DNA from: Tamarix chinensis
Taxonomy: Eukaryota > Streptophyta > Magnoliopsida > Caryophyllales > Tamaricaceae
Assembly (NCBI GenBank): GCA_030549775.1
Contig: CM060174.1
Span: 29,144,117 to 29,208,116 of the forward strand
Reading direction: 5' to 3'
Length of the DNA: 64,000 nt
The stretch's first letter is position 1; the number at the start of each line of letters is the position of its first letter. The position numbers and the translations under genes are program-made. Below the pieces are notes generated by a model. That model worked only from the letters and a program-made list of their open reading frames with translations, was not told where the DNA came from and did no database searches. This document shows positions 36,701 through 46,789 of the stretch, piece by piece.

Positions 36701-37566
36701 GTAGGGCTGCAGGTTGAGAAGGGGAGGATGAGGCTGCAAGTTTAGAAGGTGGAAGGTTGAGTGTTGAAGGTAGGCTGCAGGTTGTGGGTGATGTGAGGGA
36801 TGATGGTTGAGTGATGGATGCCAAAATATGCAGGCTTGGGTGGCGTGAGAGAGGGTGAGGTTGTAGGGAGGAGGGGGCTGTGTTTGGGGAAGAGGAAAGG
36901 TTGCAAAGGAGGGGGATAGGGCTGGGTGGAAAAGACTTATGCATGGGAAGGGAGGAAGGTGACGGGTGCATGGTTTGGGGGCTGCAGGTCGTGCGACCTG
37001 CTGGGGGTGGTTTGGGCTGGGTTTAGGTGGGGAAGAAGGTGGGAAAAAGGTGCAGGTTGATTAGAGAAAAGATTAGGAAGAAAAGAAAAAAAAACTCCTA
37101 AGGTAGTAGCTAACAAGAAGGTTATTAGGAAAAAGAATTACCACCTAAACAAGACTTAATCTCCTCCAAAAAGAAATAATGATACTATTATTATTATGAC
37201 CAATATTCTTATTATTATTATCATTATTTTATCACTTCCCCCATTTTATTATGTTTTCCATTATTGCGAACATTGTTATTATTCTTACCATCCCCTTCTA
37301 CTTTAATTACTCACCTCTTATGATCGGTATTATTACGACATCAATTTTTTTTCTTCCTCTACTCTTTCTTGCACTTAGCCCGGGTTATTTTTATAACTCA
37401 AATTATTTATGGAACCACTTGAGAAAATAAGGCGATCGATAAAAAACAGTATTAATAAAAATAAAAATAATAACAATAATAATAATCTTATGGTTCACTT
37501 TGCCTACTAATCACGTTTTAAGTCTTGCATGTCTAAAATAAGGGGTAATTAATACGTGGTATTACA
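33763..37566 (-). mobile_element. Solo-LTR-like element D nested in LTR C (3,804 bp)
   Basis: It starts TGTAACACCCCAAAATCACG, ends GTGGTATTACA, and has a perfect 5-bp duplication CCTAC (33758-33762 and 37567-37571). Long stretches are almost identical to LTR B (for example 34040-34900 against 23110-23900). One block differs: 35160-35480 against 24220-24560. It has a C/T-rich tract on the minus strand at 36970-36200. Its position inside LTR C makes it the younger insertion. Confidence 0.75.
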
Positions 37567-37689
37567 CCTACGCCTCCTTAGGGTTTTGACTGGATTTACC
37601 TATAAGAGGGAAAAACTAAGGATTAGGTTCCCTCCTACCAAAAATATTATTATTTCCTAATTTATTCTAAGATTAGGGTTATAGATAAA

Positions 37690-38096
37690 ATAATAATATA
37701 ATAATAGTAACACTAACAAAATACTAATATTGTTAAGGATAATAGTAATAATAGTAATATTGGAAAAGATGATAATATAAGGTTTGAAGATTTTACCCTA
37801 ATAATAATAATAATGATACTACTACTACTACTACTAATAATAATAATAGTAGTAGTAGTAATAATAATAATAATGGTATAATTTGAAATAATATAAAATA
37901 GGGCTTTGGCCCTTCATTGAAATACTACTACTACTACCACTAATAATGACGATGATGATGATGGTGGTGATAACAACAACAACAACAACAGTAATAATAA
38001 TGCGTAATAATAATAATAATGATGATGATGATGATAATAATAATAATGGTATTAATTGAAAATAATGTGAAGTAGGGTTTCGTCCCTGCATTCAAA

Positions 38097-38140
<44 letters not shown>

Positions 38141-38218
38141 ATAATAATAATAATTGAAATAATTACAAAATAGGGTCTCGACCCTAGATAGTGATAACAA
38201 CAACAACAATAACAACAA

Positions 38219-38267
<49 letters not shown>

Positions 38268-38270
38268 AAT
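37690..38270. repeat. Trinucleotide microsatellite cluster (AAT, ACT, GAT, AAC)
   Basis: Separate tracts are AAT/AGT at 37800-37875, mixed ACT/GAT/AAC/AAT at 37920-38050, ACT at 38097-38140, and CAA at 38196-38265. Each is followed by a similar non-repetitive phrase (GGGCTTTGGCCCTTCATT, GGGTTTCGTCCCTGCATT, GGGTCTCGACCC). The cluster is therefore a degenerate larger repeat of about 150 bp with microsatellites inside each copy. Confidence 0.8.
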
Positions 38271-39335
38271 ATAATACAATTAAAATGAATAAGGCTTAAT
38301 TAATTAGGATTTAAGGGTTGACAGGGTTTAGGGTACCGGCTAGGTTGGTGGAACTGGCGGCACCGGCGGTGGCAGTGACAGGGAAGGAGGGAAAAGAGAG
38401 GGTTAGATAAGTGTTGAGAATAGGAGAGAGGGAATGAGGGTGGAATTTAAGATGGTAGAGGTTGCCCAAGTTGAGAGGGTTGGAATGAGGATGGTGGTGT
38501 GGCCAAAGGCGATGGCGTACGACGGTAGGTATGGTGGCCAAAAATGGTGGAGAGAGGAGAAAGGAGGAGGAGAGGGAGGAAGGGAAAAGGAGGGTAAGGG
38601 GATCTAGAGGAAGGTCTGCAAGAAATATTGGGAGGTATAGGAGGTGGTGGTTGCAGAGGAAGTGGTGGCAAATGGTGGTGTGAAGGGCAGCGGAGGTGGA
38701 AGTGTGGCTGATTGGGAAGGAGATTTTGCATGGCTGAGGTGGCTCGTGTAGGGAAAATTGAGGGAGAAGGGAGTTGTAGCTCGGTAGAGGGAGATGTAGG
38801 GAGTGGCGTTGTGGGTGGCTCAAGCGGTGGCGCTGAGCGATGGCGGAGGAAAGGGCATCTGATGGGGTGGTGGTGCAAAGGAGTGATTTTTCTGGGTTGG
38901 AATCAAAAGCTAGATTAAGGCTAGTTATGGGGAGTATTTATAGAGCTAAAGGAGGGGAATCAAAAGAAAAGAAGAAGAAGGAAAAAGGAAGAAAAAGGAA
39001 AGAAAAGAAAGAAAGAAAAGGAGAAAGGAAAAAGAAAAAAATAGGTAGGTTAGGATATTTAGAATATTTTGGAATATTTAAAAATAATAATATTTTAATA
39101 AAATAATAATTAATTCTCTTTCTAGGTTAATTTAGAATTTTTGAAAGATTTTTTCTAAATTCCATTTTAATTAGCAAATCACTCTAATTTTCTCAAATTA
39201 AATTATTTATAAATTTCCTATTGATTTGACCCTATTTATTCCCTCTTATTTTAACTAAAATAATTTATTTAATTAATTTTCATAAAGATCCTTAATTAAT
39301 TATAATTTTTAAAATTAGAATTTTAGAGTATTTCA

Positions 39336-39967
39336 ATTATGGTATTGGTGGTATCATAGTAGTGGAGGAGGAAGAGTCGGTTGTAGTACCAGTGGTAAAA
39401 ATGTTAATTAAATTATTGTGTACGAAACTTATAAATTTAGTATATGAATATAAATATTATTATTTTTTTTATTTTTGTAGCATTTATTTATCTCAATCTA
39501 AATATAAAATTTAAATTCAATTTACTTAGATTAAACTAATATTATTCAAATAATATTTTAAAATATTTATCTTGATTTAGATCCATTTTAAATGTTCCAT
39601 TAGAGACCGAATTTTTCCTATTTATTTTTTCATTTCCCCGTAAATCCTAATCCTATCGAGTTAAGTTGACGCCTTTCATTTGACAGTAGTTATTCCCACT
39701 GGACCATCAAACAAGGGAGAGGCCACAGAGGGTAATTTGTATAGTTGTAGCTGGCACCTTGCGCTTAGATGTGGCCCTCGGCATTCCGGCATCATCTGCT
39801 CCTAAACACAGGTAACCGAGCTTCTGTACAGTGTTGTGAGAGGACCAAAGCGAAATTTTTGGAACAATGAATTTTGAACAATGGCACGCCGCATGAATAA
39901 TGAGAATCATTATCACTAGAAGATAGAGCCAGTCAGAATTGTGCTTTCAGAATTCAAAGAAAGGCAC
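39336..39967. other. Intergenic sequence upstream of the possible first exon
   Basis: The remnant GGT/GGA tract extends to about 39400, then AT-rich sequence. From 39700 base composition becomes more balanced, as in a gene-proximal region. A short frame at 39771-39872 (MWPSAFRHHLLLN...) ends at a stop. No TATA box is obvious. Confidence 0.35.
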
Positions 39968-40063
39968 ATGAAGTCGATATCGTCGGCAGTTCTCACTCCA
40001 TGTGGTGATGCAACACGTATAGTAGCTAAGAAGACCAAGAACTCCCAACCCGAACCTTCGAAG
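39968..40063 (+). CDS. Possible first exon of the YacP-like NYN-domain gene
   Basis: An open stretch of 32 codons starts at ATG and ends in front of a plausible donor (AAG before GTTTCTTT). It encodes a Ser-, Ala- and basic-rich N-terminus (MKSISSAVL... then IVAKKTKNSQPEPSK), a composition expected of an organelle transit peptide. Plant relatives of this protein carry an N-terminal targeting region followed by basic and proline-rich sequence, so the match is reasonable. It rests on composition and position only. It ends in phase 0, as the exon at 48342 requires. Intervening exons may exist in the 8.3 kb between them, which is crowded with transposons. Confidence 0.3.
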
Positions 40064-40458
40064 GTTTCTTTATTTTCTACAATTCTGTATGTTATGCTTG
40101 AAGTTTTTAATATCTCACTCATAAATTTGATTCTGGTACTTGTCACAAAAATTCAGCGAATTTATTAAAACTCATTTCGATAAGTTGTTAATTATATGGT
40201 CTTTAAGATACAGAATGTGCAACGATATAGAGTGGTCGGATGTTTAGGCAATTGAAGTGTTTTGTCGAGTATTTACATCTTTTCTAGTCTTGATTCTGCT
40301 ATCTCTTGATTGAATATGGGATTATGCCCCCTGATGATCGGTAATAAGGTGTTTTCGGCTATATTTTTAAATCGTATAGTGCATCTGTTGTTCTGGTTTC
40401 TGTTTATGCATGAATTTGATGGTGTGTTACTCCCAACTTCGTTTTGACTATAGAAGAA

Positions 40459-40988
40459 GATATAGAATCAAAATACGGGTGAAGTATAATCACACAAACA
40501 AAACAGAATAACTAAACGAAATTTAAAACTTATCAGCTTGAGAAATTGCTGTGCCGCGATACAGATCGCTGCCCTGAAGTGATGTGCCGGCCAAACCGAG
40601 GTGCAATTCTCACGCCGTTTCGCCCCCAAAGGTTAACACAGTGAGCCTTTGGTACGTGCATTCAAAACCGAAGGCTGAGGAAATCGGAGAAACAATGCCC
40701 ATAATTGAAGTGTGTTTGTGCAAAGAAAGAAATATGCCCAGAAATCTGTATATTATCATTTATGTGTGCGAACCCAAAAGCCCTCTTTAAATAAATTATA
40801 TACAGAAAAAACGAGAGTCCCACTAGCCATAATCTCGGAAGATTATCTCTACGAACTGAACGTTGCAGGCCACGTTCAAAGATTCTCAGAAAAAAGCGGA
40901 AAGGAAGAAGACGAAGTCGGTTAAGCAAACCAGAAAAAAAAATTCAGCAAAAGAAATAAGGCAAATGGGCTCGTTTGGATCAAGACCC
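40459..40988. repeat. 530-bp direct repeat, left copy (LTR-like)
   Basis: This is nearly identical to 44910-45441. It starts ATATAGAATCAAAATA and ends GATCAAGACCC. The pair brackets a minus-strand copia remnant, so the copies are probably its LTRs. They lack obvious TG/CA limits, and the flanks differ. The unmatched ends could be due to deletions. Confidence 0.55.
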
Positions 40989-41577
40989 CCACAGTGGCAA
41001 GATAGAAGAAAAAAACACAAAAAGAATCTGGGCAAAGAAGGCGTAACACTTAATTATCAATATTATAAGGATTGAATTATTACGTAGTGAAGTGAGGCAA
41101 CAACCGTTTCTAGGAAGTGAATGAATCTTGAACTTCCTTGACTTTGACTGAGACCCCCACAACATATGTCTTACCTCAAAATCTATGATTTCCGTGATGA
41201 TAAACAAGTGCTATTAATAGCCATGCGCATACCTTGGGTACTCATGAGTGCTCTAGAAAGATAGCCTTAGTCTTTCATAGAAGGCGACCCACCTTCACAC
41301 TCACTTAGGTGAATTCATCAAGTGCGTCTTACTAGCACCACCAAATTTGGCTATGCATCCATTAAGATCATAAGCATGCTCAACCTAAAAAATCTCTAGT
41401 TGTGAGTTTATCAAGTTCGTTTCACTAGGACCACCCAAAATATAGGGCTATGAACTCATTAAGAGCATAAAACTCAACTTGTCCACAACGCACTACTTAA
41501 CGCCATAGGAATGAGAATGTAGTGCAAAAGAGTAATTATATGGCTTTGTTTGACCATATGTGGTATCTACCATACTT

Positions 41578-41836
41578 TCCTCAACTCAAAGGCTTAAGTC
41601 TCATTCCCCTCGACGACTCAAGGATAACTCTCCTTGTTAGACCCTTCGTGAGAGGATCTGCCAAATTCCTCTTGGATCTAACAAACTCAAAAGAGATCAC
41701 GCCGTTCCGCAACAATTGTCTCACAAAACTATGTCTAACACGGATGTGTCTCCTCATACCATTATAAATAGTGTTCTTGGCAACACATATAGTTACCTGT
41801 GAATCACAATGTAAGGATACCGATACACAAGGTTTC
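41578..41836 (-). pseudogene. Copia RNase H C-terminus (remnant, distal part)
   Basis: On the minus strand it reads PCVSVSLHCDSQ, then AKNTIYNGMRRHIRVRH and the ADPLTKGL motif that closes Ty1/copia polyproteins. It is the continuation of 44146-44745. The gag-only element at 41837-44140 splits the two, and the frame continues across the insertion when it and one GTTTC are removed. At least one in-frame TGA lies next to the insertion site. Confidence 0.85.
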
Positions 41837-42318
41837 TGCTGTGAATTGAAATTAAGCAAACACAACCGACTAGGACTGGAATTAATTTCAATATTATTAT
41901 AGCTGAATCAAATAGAAAATAAGCAATTACAAAGTTTTCCTACTTTCGAGAGGTAGGAAGGCTCTCCCAAATTTTTCTCTCTGATTTTTCCCTCCTCCTT
42001 TCCAGCCCCACCCCCCTCTATTTATCCTATAGCTTTAAGGAAGATATTCCCCATAACCACCTCCTTAAATCTCTCCTGAATATCTGTTAGAGAAATATTT
42101 GATATATCCATCCCTTAAATCTCTCCTAACCTGTATTTTTCACTAAAAACTAATAAATAAACTTTTACTAATAATAAAGCTACTTTCAAAGACTTAATAA
42201 AAAGACTGCAGACTTAATAAAAAGACTTTACTACCCTTAATGACTTTTTTGCTCAGCTGTTCGAGACTTACTCCTATCATATGTAAATATTACCGGTGGC
42301 TTAGGATGATTCATAACA
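41837..42318 (-). repeat. 3' LTR of the gag-only element
   Basis: It spans 482 bp from TGCTGTGAATTG to GATTCATAACA on the plus strand, and appears identical to 43659-44140. Read on the minus strand it is the 3' LTR because it follows the gag ORF. Confidence 0.92.
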
Positions 42319-42348
42319 TTACCCTCGGCCCAAAGATTCACCTTGTCC

Positions 42349-43608
42349 TCAAGGTGGAAAGAAGGTCTGAGCCATTACTGAATTCAGGGAAACTTCGGTC
42401 TGCACAAGGTCTGAGCCAGGTTTCTCAAACTCCTCAGGGACTGAAAATTTCAGACCTTCCTCAGTCTGCCATATTGCCTCATCATCTTGGGTCAACAGCA
42501 CACTCAGCTCCTTTCTTCTACACCTGTGATTAATGGACCACTTCTCATCACAGCGAAAACAAAGTCCCTGCTCTCGTTTTTGCTGTAGTTCCTTCTCACT
42601 CAACCGTCTAACTGGGTAGGGGTTGGTTGGATTGACCGCTTTCCCTTGAGGGCTTAAGTGGGAATTCGTTGGAGTAATATGGCTAACTTTTCCAGCAATT
42701 AGTCCATACCCACTTCCTTTTTTGTGTGTTGACCCAGCCTTGATCTTCTCATCTACCTTCATAGCTAGATCCATGGCCTGATCTAAAGGAGTAGGTCCCA
42801 ATAGTCGCACTTCTGCCCTGACCTCCCCTTTGAGCCCGTTAATAAATTGCCCCTTAGCAATTTCCTCAGGTACCCTGTCCAGTGGGGCCATTAGCTCAAT
42901 AAATTTCCTTCTGTAATCAGCAACCGACCCTACCTGTTGGTGATCCAGCCATTGCTCATAAAGAGTACCGGTGGATGTTGATCGAAACTGCCGGAGGATC
43001 ATCATTCTCATCTCCTCCCACCTCCGCAAGGGTCTCCTTTTATGCTCATACTGATACCATAACAGAGCATCCCCTTCTAATGCTATCACAGCAGCTTCAA
43101 GCTTTTCTTCTTCACCCAAGCGATAAAAATCAAAATACCGCTCAGCCCTTAATATCCATCCATCTGGGTTGGTCCCACTGAATAAGGGTAAATCAAGCTT
43201 TTTGCAGCGCCACTGGTTACCCCCTCCTGCCCATCCACCAGCAGTTTCTTCTCTTCCTCTGCCCTCAGCGCTTGCTCCAACATAGCTTGAGTTTCCCAGT
43301 GTGTGATCAGTGGTTTTTAAGGTGGAGAGGGTATCCCTCACCTCATCACGAATCTGGGTGATCATCATCTCCTGGTTTTCTTTGGTGCTGGAAATTCTGC
43401 CTTCCACCTTCGATGCCAGGGTGTTAAGATCCTCCCCTAGCCTTGCAGTGGCTTTTTCCAGGCTTGTTGCAATCTGGACTGCTAGAGTTTGTTGCAATTC
43501 ACGTGCTGCACCGTTCATTGCGGTCATCACTTGCTCTGATATGGAAACCCTTAGAGACTCTAACTCCTGCTCCAATTGCTCGATCCTCTGGTTTTGGTTT
43601 GGAGCCAT
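42349..43608 (-). CDS. Gag polyprotein of the gag-only LTR element (419 aa)
   Basis: This is the capsid-type Gag protein that packages element RNA. Start: ATG at 43608 (MAPNQNQRIEQLEQELESL), chosen because it follows the primer site. The longer frame upstream runs into the LTR. Residues 1-100 are Gln/Glu/Leu-rich and look like a coiled coil. About 140-290 is the Retrotrans_gag domain (LPLFSGTNPDGWILRAERYF, WYQYEHKRRPLRRWEEM, LDHQQVGSVADYRRKF). A cysteine cluster follows near 370 (CFRCDEKWSINHRC), the unusual knuckle typical of Reina-like chromoviruses. The ORF is intact to a TGA at 42349-42351, so it could be translated. No protease follows. The family assignment to Ty3/gypsy is strong, to Reina moderate. 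Confidence 0.9.
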   Translation of the reverse strand: MAPNQNQRIEQLEQELESLRVSISEQVMTAMNGAARELQQTLAVQIATSLEKATARLGEDLNTLASKVEGRISSTKENQEMMITQIRDEVRDTLSTLKTTDHTLGNSSYVGASAEGRGREETAGGWAGGGNQWRCKKLDLPLFSGTNPDGWILRAERYFDFYRLGEEEKLEAAVIALEGDALLWYQYEHKRRPLRRWEEMRMMILRQFRSTSTGTLYEQWLDHQQVGSVADYRRKFIELMAPLDRVPEEIAKGQFINGLKGEVRAEVRLLGPTPLDQAMDLAMKVDEKIKAGSTHKKGSGYGLIAGKVSHITPTNSHLSPQGKAVNPTNPYPVRRLSEKELQQKREQGLCFRCDEKWSINHRCRRKELSVLLTQDDEAIWQTEEGLKFSVPEEFEKPGSDLVQTEVSLNSVMAQTFFPP

Positions 43609-43642
43609 GGTTTTTTTTTTTCTCTCTCTCTTGGATCTTGCT

Positions 43643-43656
43643 GCTCTGATACCAAA
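43643..43656 (-). promoter_or_regulatory. tRNA-iMet primer-binding site of the gag-only element
   Basis: On the minus strand it reads TTTGGTATCAGAGC, directly internal to the 5' LTR. It is complementary to the 3' end of initiator methionine tRNA, as in most plant LTR retrotransposons. Confidence 0.9.
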
Positions 43657-43658
43657 TT

Positions 43659-44140
43659 TGCTGTGAATTGAAATTAAGCAAACACAACCGACTAGGACTG
43701 GAATTAATTTCAATATTATTATAGCTGAATCAAATAGAAAATAAGCAATTACAAAGTTTTCCTACTTTCGAGAGGTAGGAAGGCTCTCCCAAATTTTTCT
43801 CTCTGATTTTTCCCTCCTCCTTTCCAGCCCCACCCCCCTCTATTTATCCTATAGCTTTAAGGAAGATATTCCCCATAACCACCTCCTTAAATCTCTCCTG
43901 AATATCTGTTAGAGAAATATTTGATATATCCATCCCTTAAATCTCTCCTAACCTGTATTTTTCACTAAAAACTAATAAATAAACTTTTACTAATAATAAA
44001 GCTACTTTCAAAGACTTAATAAAAAGACTGCAGACTTAATAAAAAGACTTTACTACCCTTAATGACTTTTTTGCTCAGCTGTTCGAGACTTACTCCTATC
44101 ATATGTAAATATTACCGGTGGCTTAGGATGATTCATAACA
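43659..44140 (-). repeat. 5' LTR of the gag-only element
   Basis: It is identical by eye to 41837-42318 and carries the promoter of the minus-strand element. Confidence 0.92.
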
Positions 44141-44145
44141 GTTTC

Positions 44146-44745
44146 CTTCACAAAGGCACATCGGCTAATAAGTCCCTCAACCACTCTGCCTCTTGACCAA
44201 TTAACTCAAGGGCAATAAACTCCGACTCCATGGTGGAGCGAGCTATACAAGTCTGTTTGGCAGACTTCCAAGATATAGCTCATTCTCCCAAGATAAACAC
44301 ATAACCACTGGTGGAATTGACCTCATCATTATCAAAAATCCAGTTTGCATCTGTAAATCCCTTTAACATAGTAAGAAATTTACAAAAATGCAAACCCCAA
44401 TCCTTAGTACCTTTAAGGTACCTACTTAATCTACTCACAACATAAGCTATGTCAGGTCTAATACAGTTCATGAGGAACATCACACTACCTATGATTTTAG
44501 CATATTCAGCTTGAGAAACACTAGTACCTAGGTTCTTTTTCAAATTTATGCTAGGATCATAGGGAGTTTTCATAGACATTTTATCTCGACAATCAAAATT
44601 TTCTAGAATCTTATCAACATAATGTGATTGATTCAAGGAAAAACCATTCTCGGTTTTTCTCGTTTTAATACCAAGAATTACTTCAGCTTCTTTTAAATCC
44701 TTCATTTCAAAATGAGAAGATAAAAATAATTTGATCTTGTCTGAA
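44146..44745 (-). pseudogene. Copia reverse transcriptase C-terminus and RNase H (remnant, proximal part)
   Basis: On the minus strand the frame reads [44 protein letters not shown], the [14 protein letters not shown] motif and TDANW, then [20 protein letters not shown]. All are hallmarks of the end of Ty1/copia Pol. In-frame TGA codons replace GGA- or TGG-type codons near 44279 and at the gag-element insertion site. The N-terminal two thirds of Pol, integrase and gag are missing, because the domain begins about 165 bp inside the flanking direct repeat. It is a deletion derivative. Confidence 0.85.
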
Positions 44746-44909
44746 TTACAAGAATTACAAGCTATTTGTTGATTTTAAACAACTGAAACTAAAGCACAAT
44801 GATGGCACTGTGTCGAAATACTGATACCCAGAAATTGATATAGCAGGGCAGCGAGAAACTATAATTAAAACTGAAATCAAGACATACTTCACTCGCATAT
44901 CACTTCAGA

Positions 44910-45441
44910 ATATAGAATCAAAATACTAGTGAAGTATAATCACACAAACAAAACAGAATAACTAAGCAAAATTTAAAACTTATGAGCTTGAGAAATTGCT
45001 GTGCCGCGATACAGATCGGTACCTTGAAGCGATATGCCGGCTGAACCGAGGTGCAATTCTCACGCCGTTTCGCCCCCCAAGGTTAACACAGCGAGCCTTT
45101 GGTACGTGCACTCGAAACCGAAGGCTGAGGAAATTGGAGAAACAACGCCCATACTTGAAGTGTGTTTGTGCAAAGAAAAAAATATGCCCAGAAATTTGTA
45201 TATTATCATCTATGTGTGCGAACCCAAAAGCCCTCTTTAAACAAATGATATACAGAATAAAACGGGAGTCCCACTAGCCATAATCTCGGAAGATTATCTC
45301 TACCAACTGAACGTTGTAGGCCATGTTCAAAGATTCTCAGAAAAAAGCGGAAAGGAAGAAGACGAAGTCTGTTAAGCAAACTAGAAAAAAAAAATTTCAG
45401 CAAAAGAAATAAGGCAATTGGGCTCGTTTGGATCAAGACCC
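44910..45441. repeat. 530-bp direct repeat, right copy (LTR-like)
   Basis: This is the partner of 40459-40988. To its right (45442-45720) comes sequence absent from the left copy. That includes a GC-rich palindromic GCCCAACCCGGGCTGG, an ACCGATGTGGGATA motif often seen in plant LTR upstream regions, and CTATAAACG. If the pair are LTRs, the left one has lost this segment. Confidence 0.55.
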
Positions 45442-45718
45442 ACACCCACGCCCAGCCCAACCCGGGCTGGATGGACGGCGGCGGGCGCGCATGTGTGGTC
45501 CAAGTATCAACCAAGGTCCACCTACAAAACTCAGCCCAACCGTTTAACTCAAATATAGCATTGAAGAAGAAGAGATATAAGCTGCTTCAAAATAAACTAT
45601 CCGACCGATGTGGGATATAGGAAAAGAAAAGGCAAATACATCATTTTTGCCATTGCCTTCAAAAGAAGAGACTAAATCTTCCTCTATAAACGTGTATTTT
45701 GATTGTTTTTTTTCTTAG
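45442..45718. other. Spacer with LTR-promoter-like motifs
   Basis: There is no gene. It contains CCGATGTGGGATA at about 45606 and CTCTATAAACG at about 45683, which could be a core promoter read on the plus strand. Confidence 0.35.
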
Positions 45719-45845
45719 GAAAACTGAGCTCAGGTTTTATCTTAGTTTCCAATGAGCCCTACCCTGATGTACCTCAAATTTATGTTAATCGGCCTGCTCT
45801 AGCTGCATCAGATTTACTACGCAATATTCCTTTGTTAGCCTATTG
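45719..45845 (+). other. Possible orphan exon with an open frame
   Basis: After a pyrimidine-rich acceptor-like tract (TGTTTTTTTTCTTAG), one frame reads KLSSGFILVSNEPYPDVPQI and on through RPALAASDLLRNIPLLAY to a TGA. The composition is protein-like and unlike the surrounding repeats. It could be an exon of the NYN gene or of another gene. The acceptor phase does not fit directly onto the candidate exon at 39968-40063. I do not recognise the protein. Confidence 0.22.
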
Positions 45846-46780
45846 ATCATTATTCTTATTCTTATTTCTTGTTATCTATCTCTTTATTTTTACAAGTCGT
45901 CCTTGGTATTCTCTTTTTTCTCCCTCCAGTGCTGCAAGTTTAGAGTTGTTTTCATTATTATCACGGTTATTGATTTTGGAAAAGGTCTTCATGGTTTATG
46001 TATCACAGGTTCACTTTTCTTCAAATATCTTAACATAAGAAGCTTTCTATCATGCATATAATTGTATTGTTACACTATTGTGTTGCTAGTCATGTTCTTG
46101 GGAAAGCTTTAATGCTTCACTTGTGAGTCACTTTTATAGTCTGCAACTCTAATATTTGCTTGTCAATAGTTTTTACTACCATCAATTTAATTTGAGAGAT
46201 TTTAGGTGGAACCAAGTCTTTATCCCAACTTTGAAAAATTTTTTCTCAACATCTTCCCCAACCACATCTACAATAAGAAAGACTAGATAAATATTATGAA
46301 GTAATAATTATAAAGCTCTACCACCAGAGATGTTCCAATGTATGCAGCATGCGTGAACTGGTTTGTGTCTTTCCAATTATTAAGTGATAAAGGCAGGAAA
46401 ACATTGATGTAACTATCACAATAGTGAATACTAAATAGACACTAATAACGTAACAAATAGATAAATATCTAATAGGTAGATTAGCGGCATAACAATTGCA
46501 AGGATAATCAATAGCAACAAAACATCAATAATATAACAAGGATAACTCCGTCACACTAGTAATACTAAATAAACTCTCTAAGAAATAAATGAACTAGATA
46601 AACAAATGAATAAATTGTTAAATAAATGAATAGCAGCAGCAATGCTGATAATTGACAAACATAGGTGACAAGGGAAACAATAACTACATGCACTCACCAC
46701 CCAACCTAGTAAAGTCAGCAAGAAGAAGAACAATAATAAGGAGAAAGCTATCTCCTGCCTAAAATCCTAAGTCTCTTACT
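45846..46780. other. Intronic or intergenic AT-rich sequence
   Basis: No gene or element was recognised. Several diverged AATAA/ACAATA-rich stretches occur at 46430-46640. Confidence 0.4.
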
Positions 46781-46789
46781 TGCAGTAAG

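Larger units (their letters stand above)
31387..39335 (-). mobile_element. Solo-LTR-like element C, interrupted by LTR D
   Basis: It starts TGTAACACCCC at 31387 and ends GAGTATTTCA at 39335. It is flanked by GTTAT on the left and ATTAT on the right (4 of 5 match) and by the same GGT-rich repeat on both sides. Its own sequence occupies 31387-33762 and 37572-39335, about 4.1 kb. It is related to LTR A. A decayed form of the 54-bp repeat is at 32095-32450, and a TTAGCTACACCCTTACCTAA segment matches LTR A near 3731. The right part holds many trinucleotide repeats and a C/T-rich leader-like tract on the minus strand (38880-38310). No coding domains were found. Confidence 0.68.
41837..44140 (-). 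mobile_element. Gag-only LTR retrotransposon (TR-GAG type), complete
   Basis: Two 482-bp LTRs (41837-42318 and 43659-44140) appear identical by eye. The 5-bp duplication GTTTC is at 41832-41836 and 44141-44145. The internal 1,340 bp holds one intact gag ORF and no protease, reverse transcriptase or integrase. A tRNA-iMet primer-binding site adjoins the 5' LTR, and a purine-rich GAGGGTAA adjoins the 3' LTR on the minus strand. The structure matches the published class of terminal-repeat retrotransposons with a GAG domain. These must borrow enzymes from an autonomous Ty3/gypsy partner. Identical LTRs imply a very recent insertion. It sits inside an older copia remnant. Confidence 0.93.

Noticed and set aside
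42975..43666. Plus-strand ORFs across the gag gene
   Set aside because: Antisense shadows of the intact gag frame.
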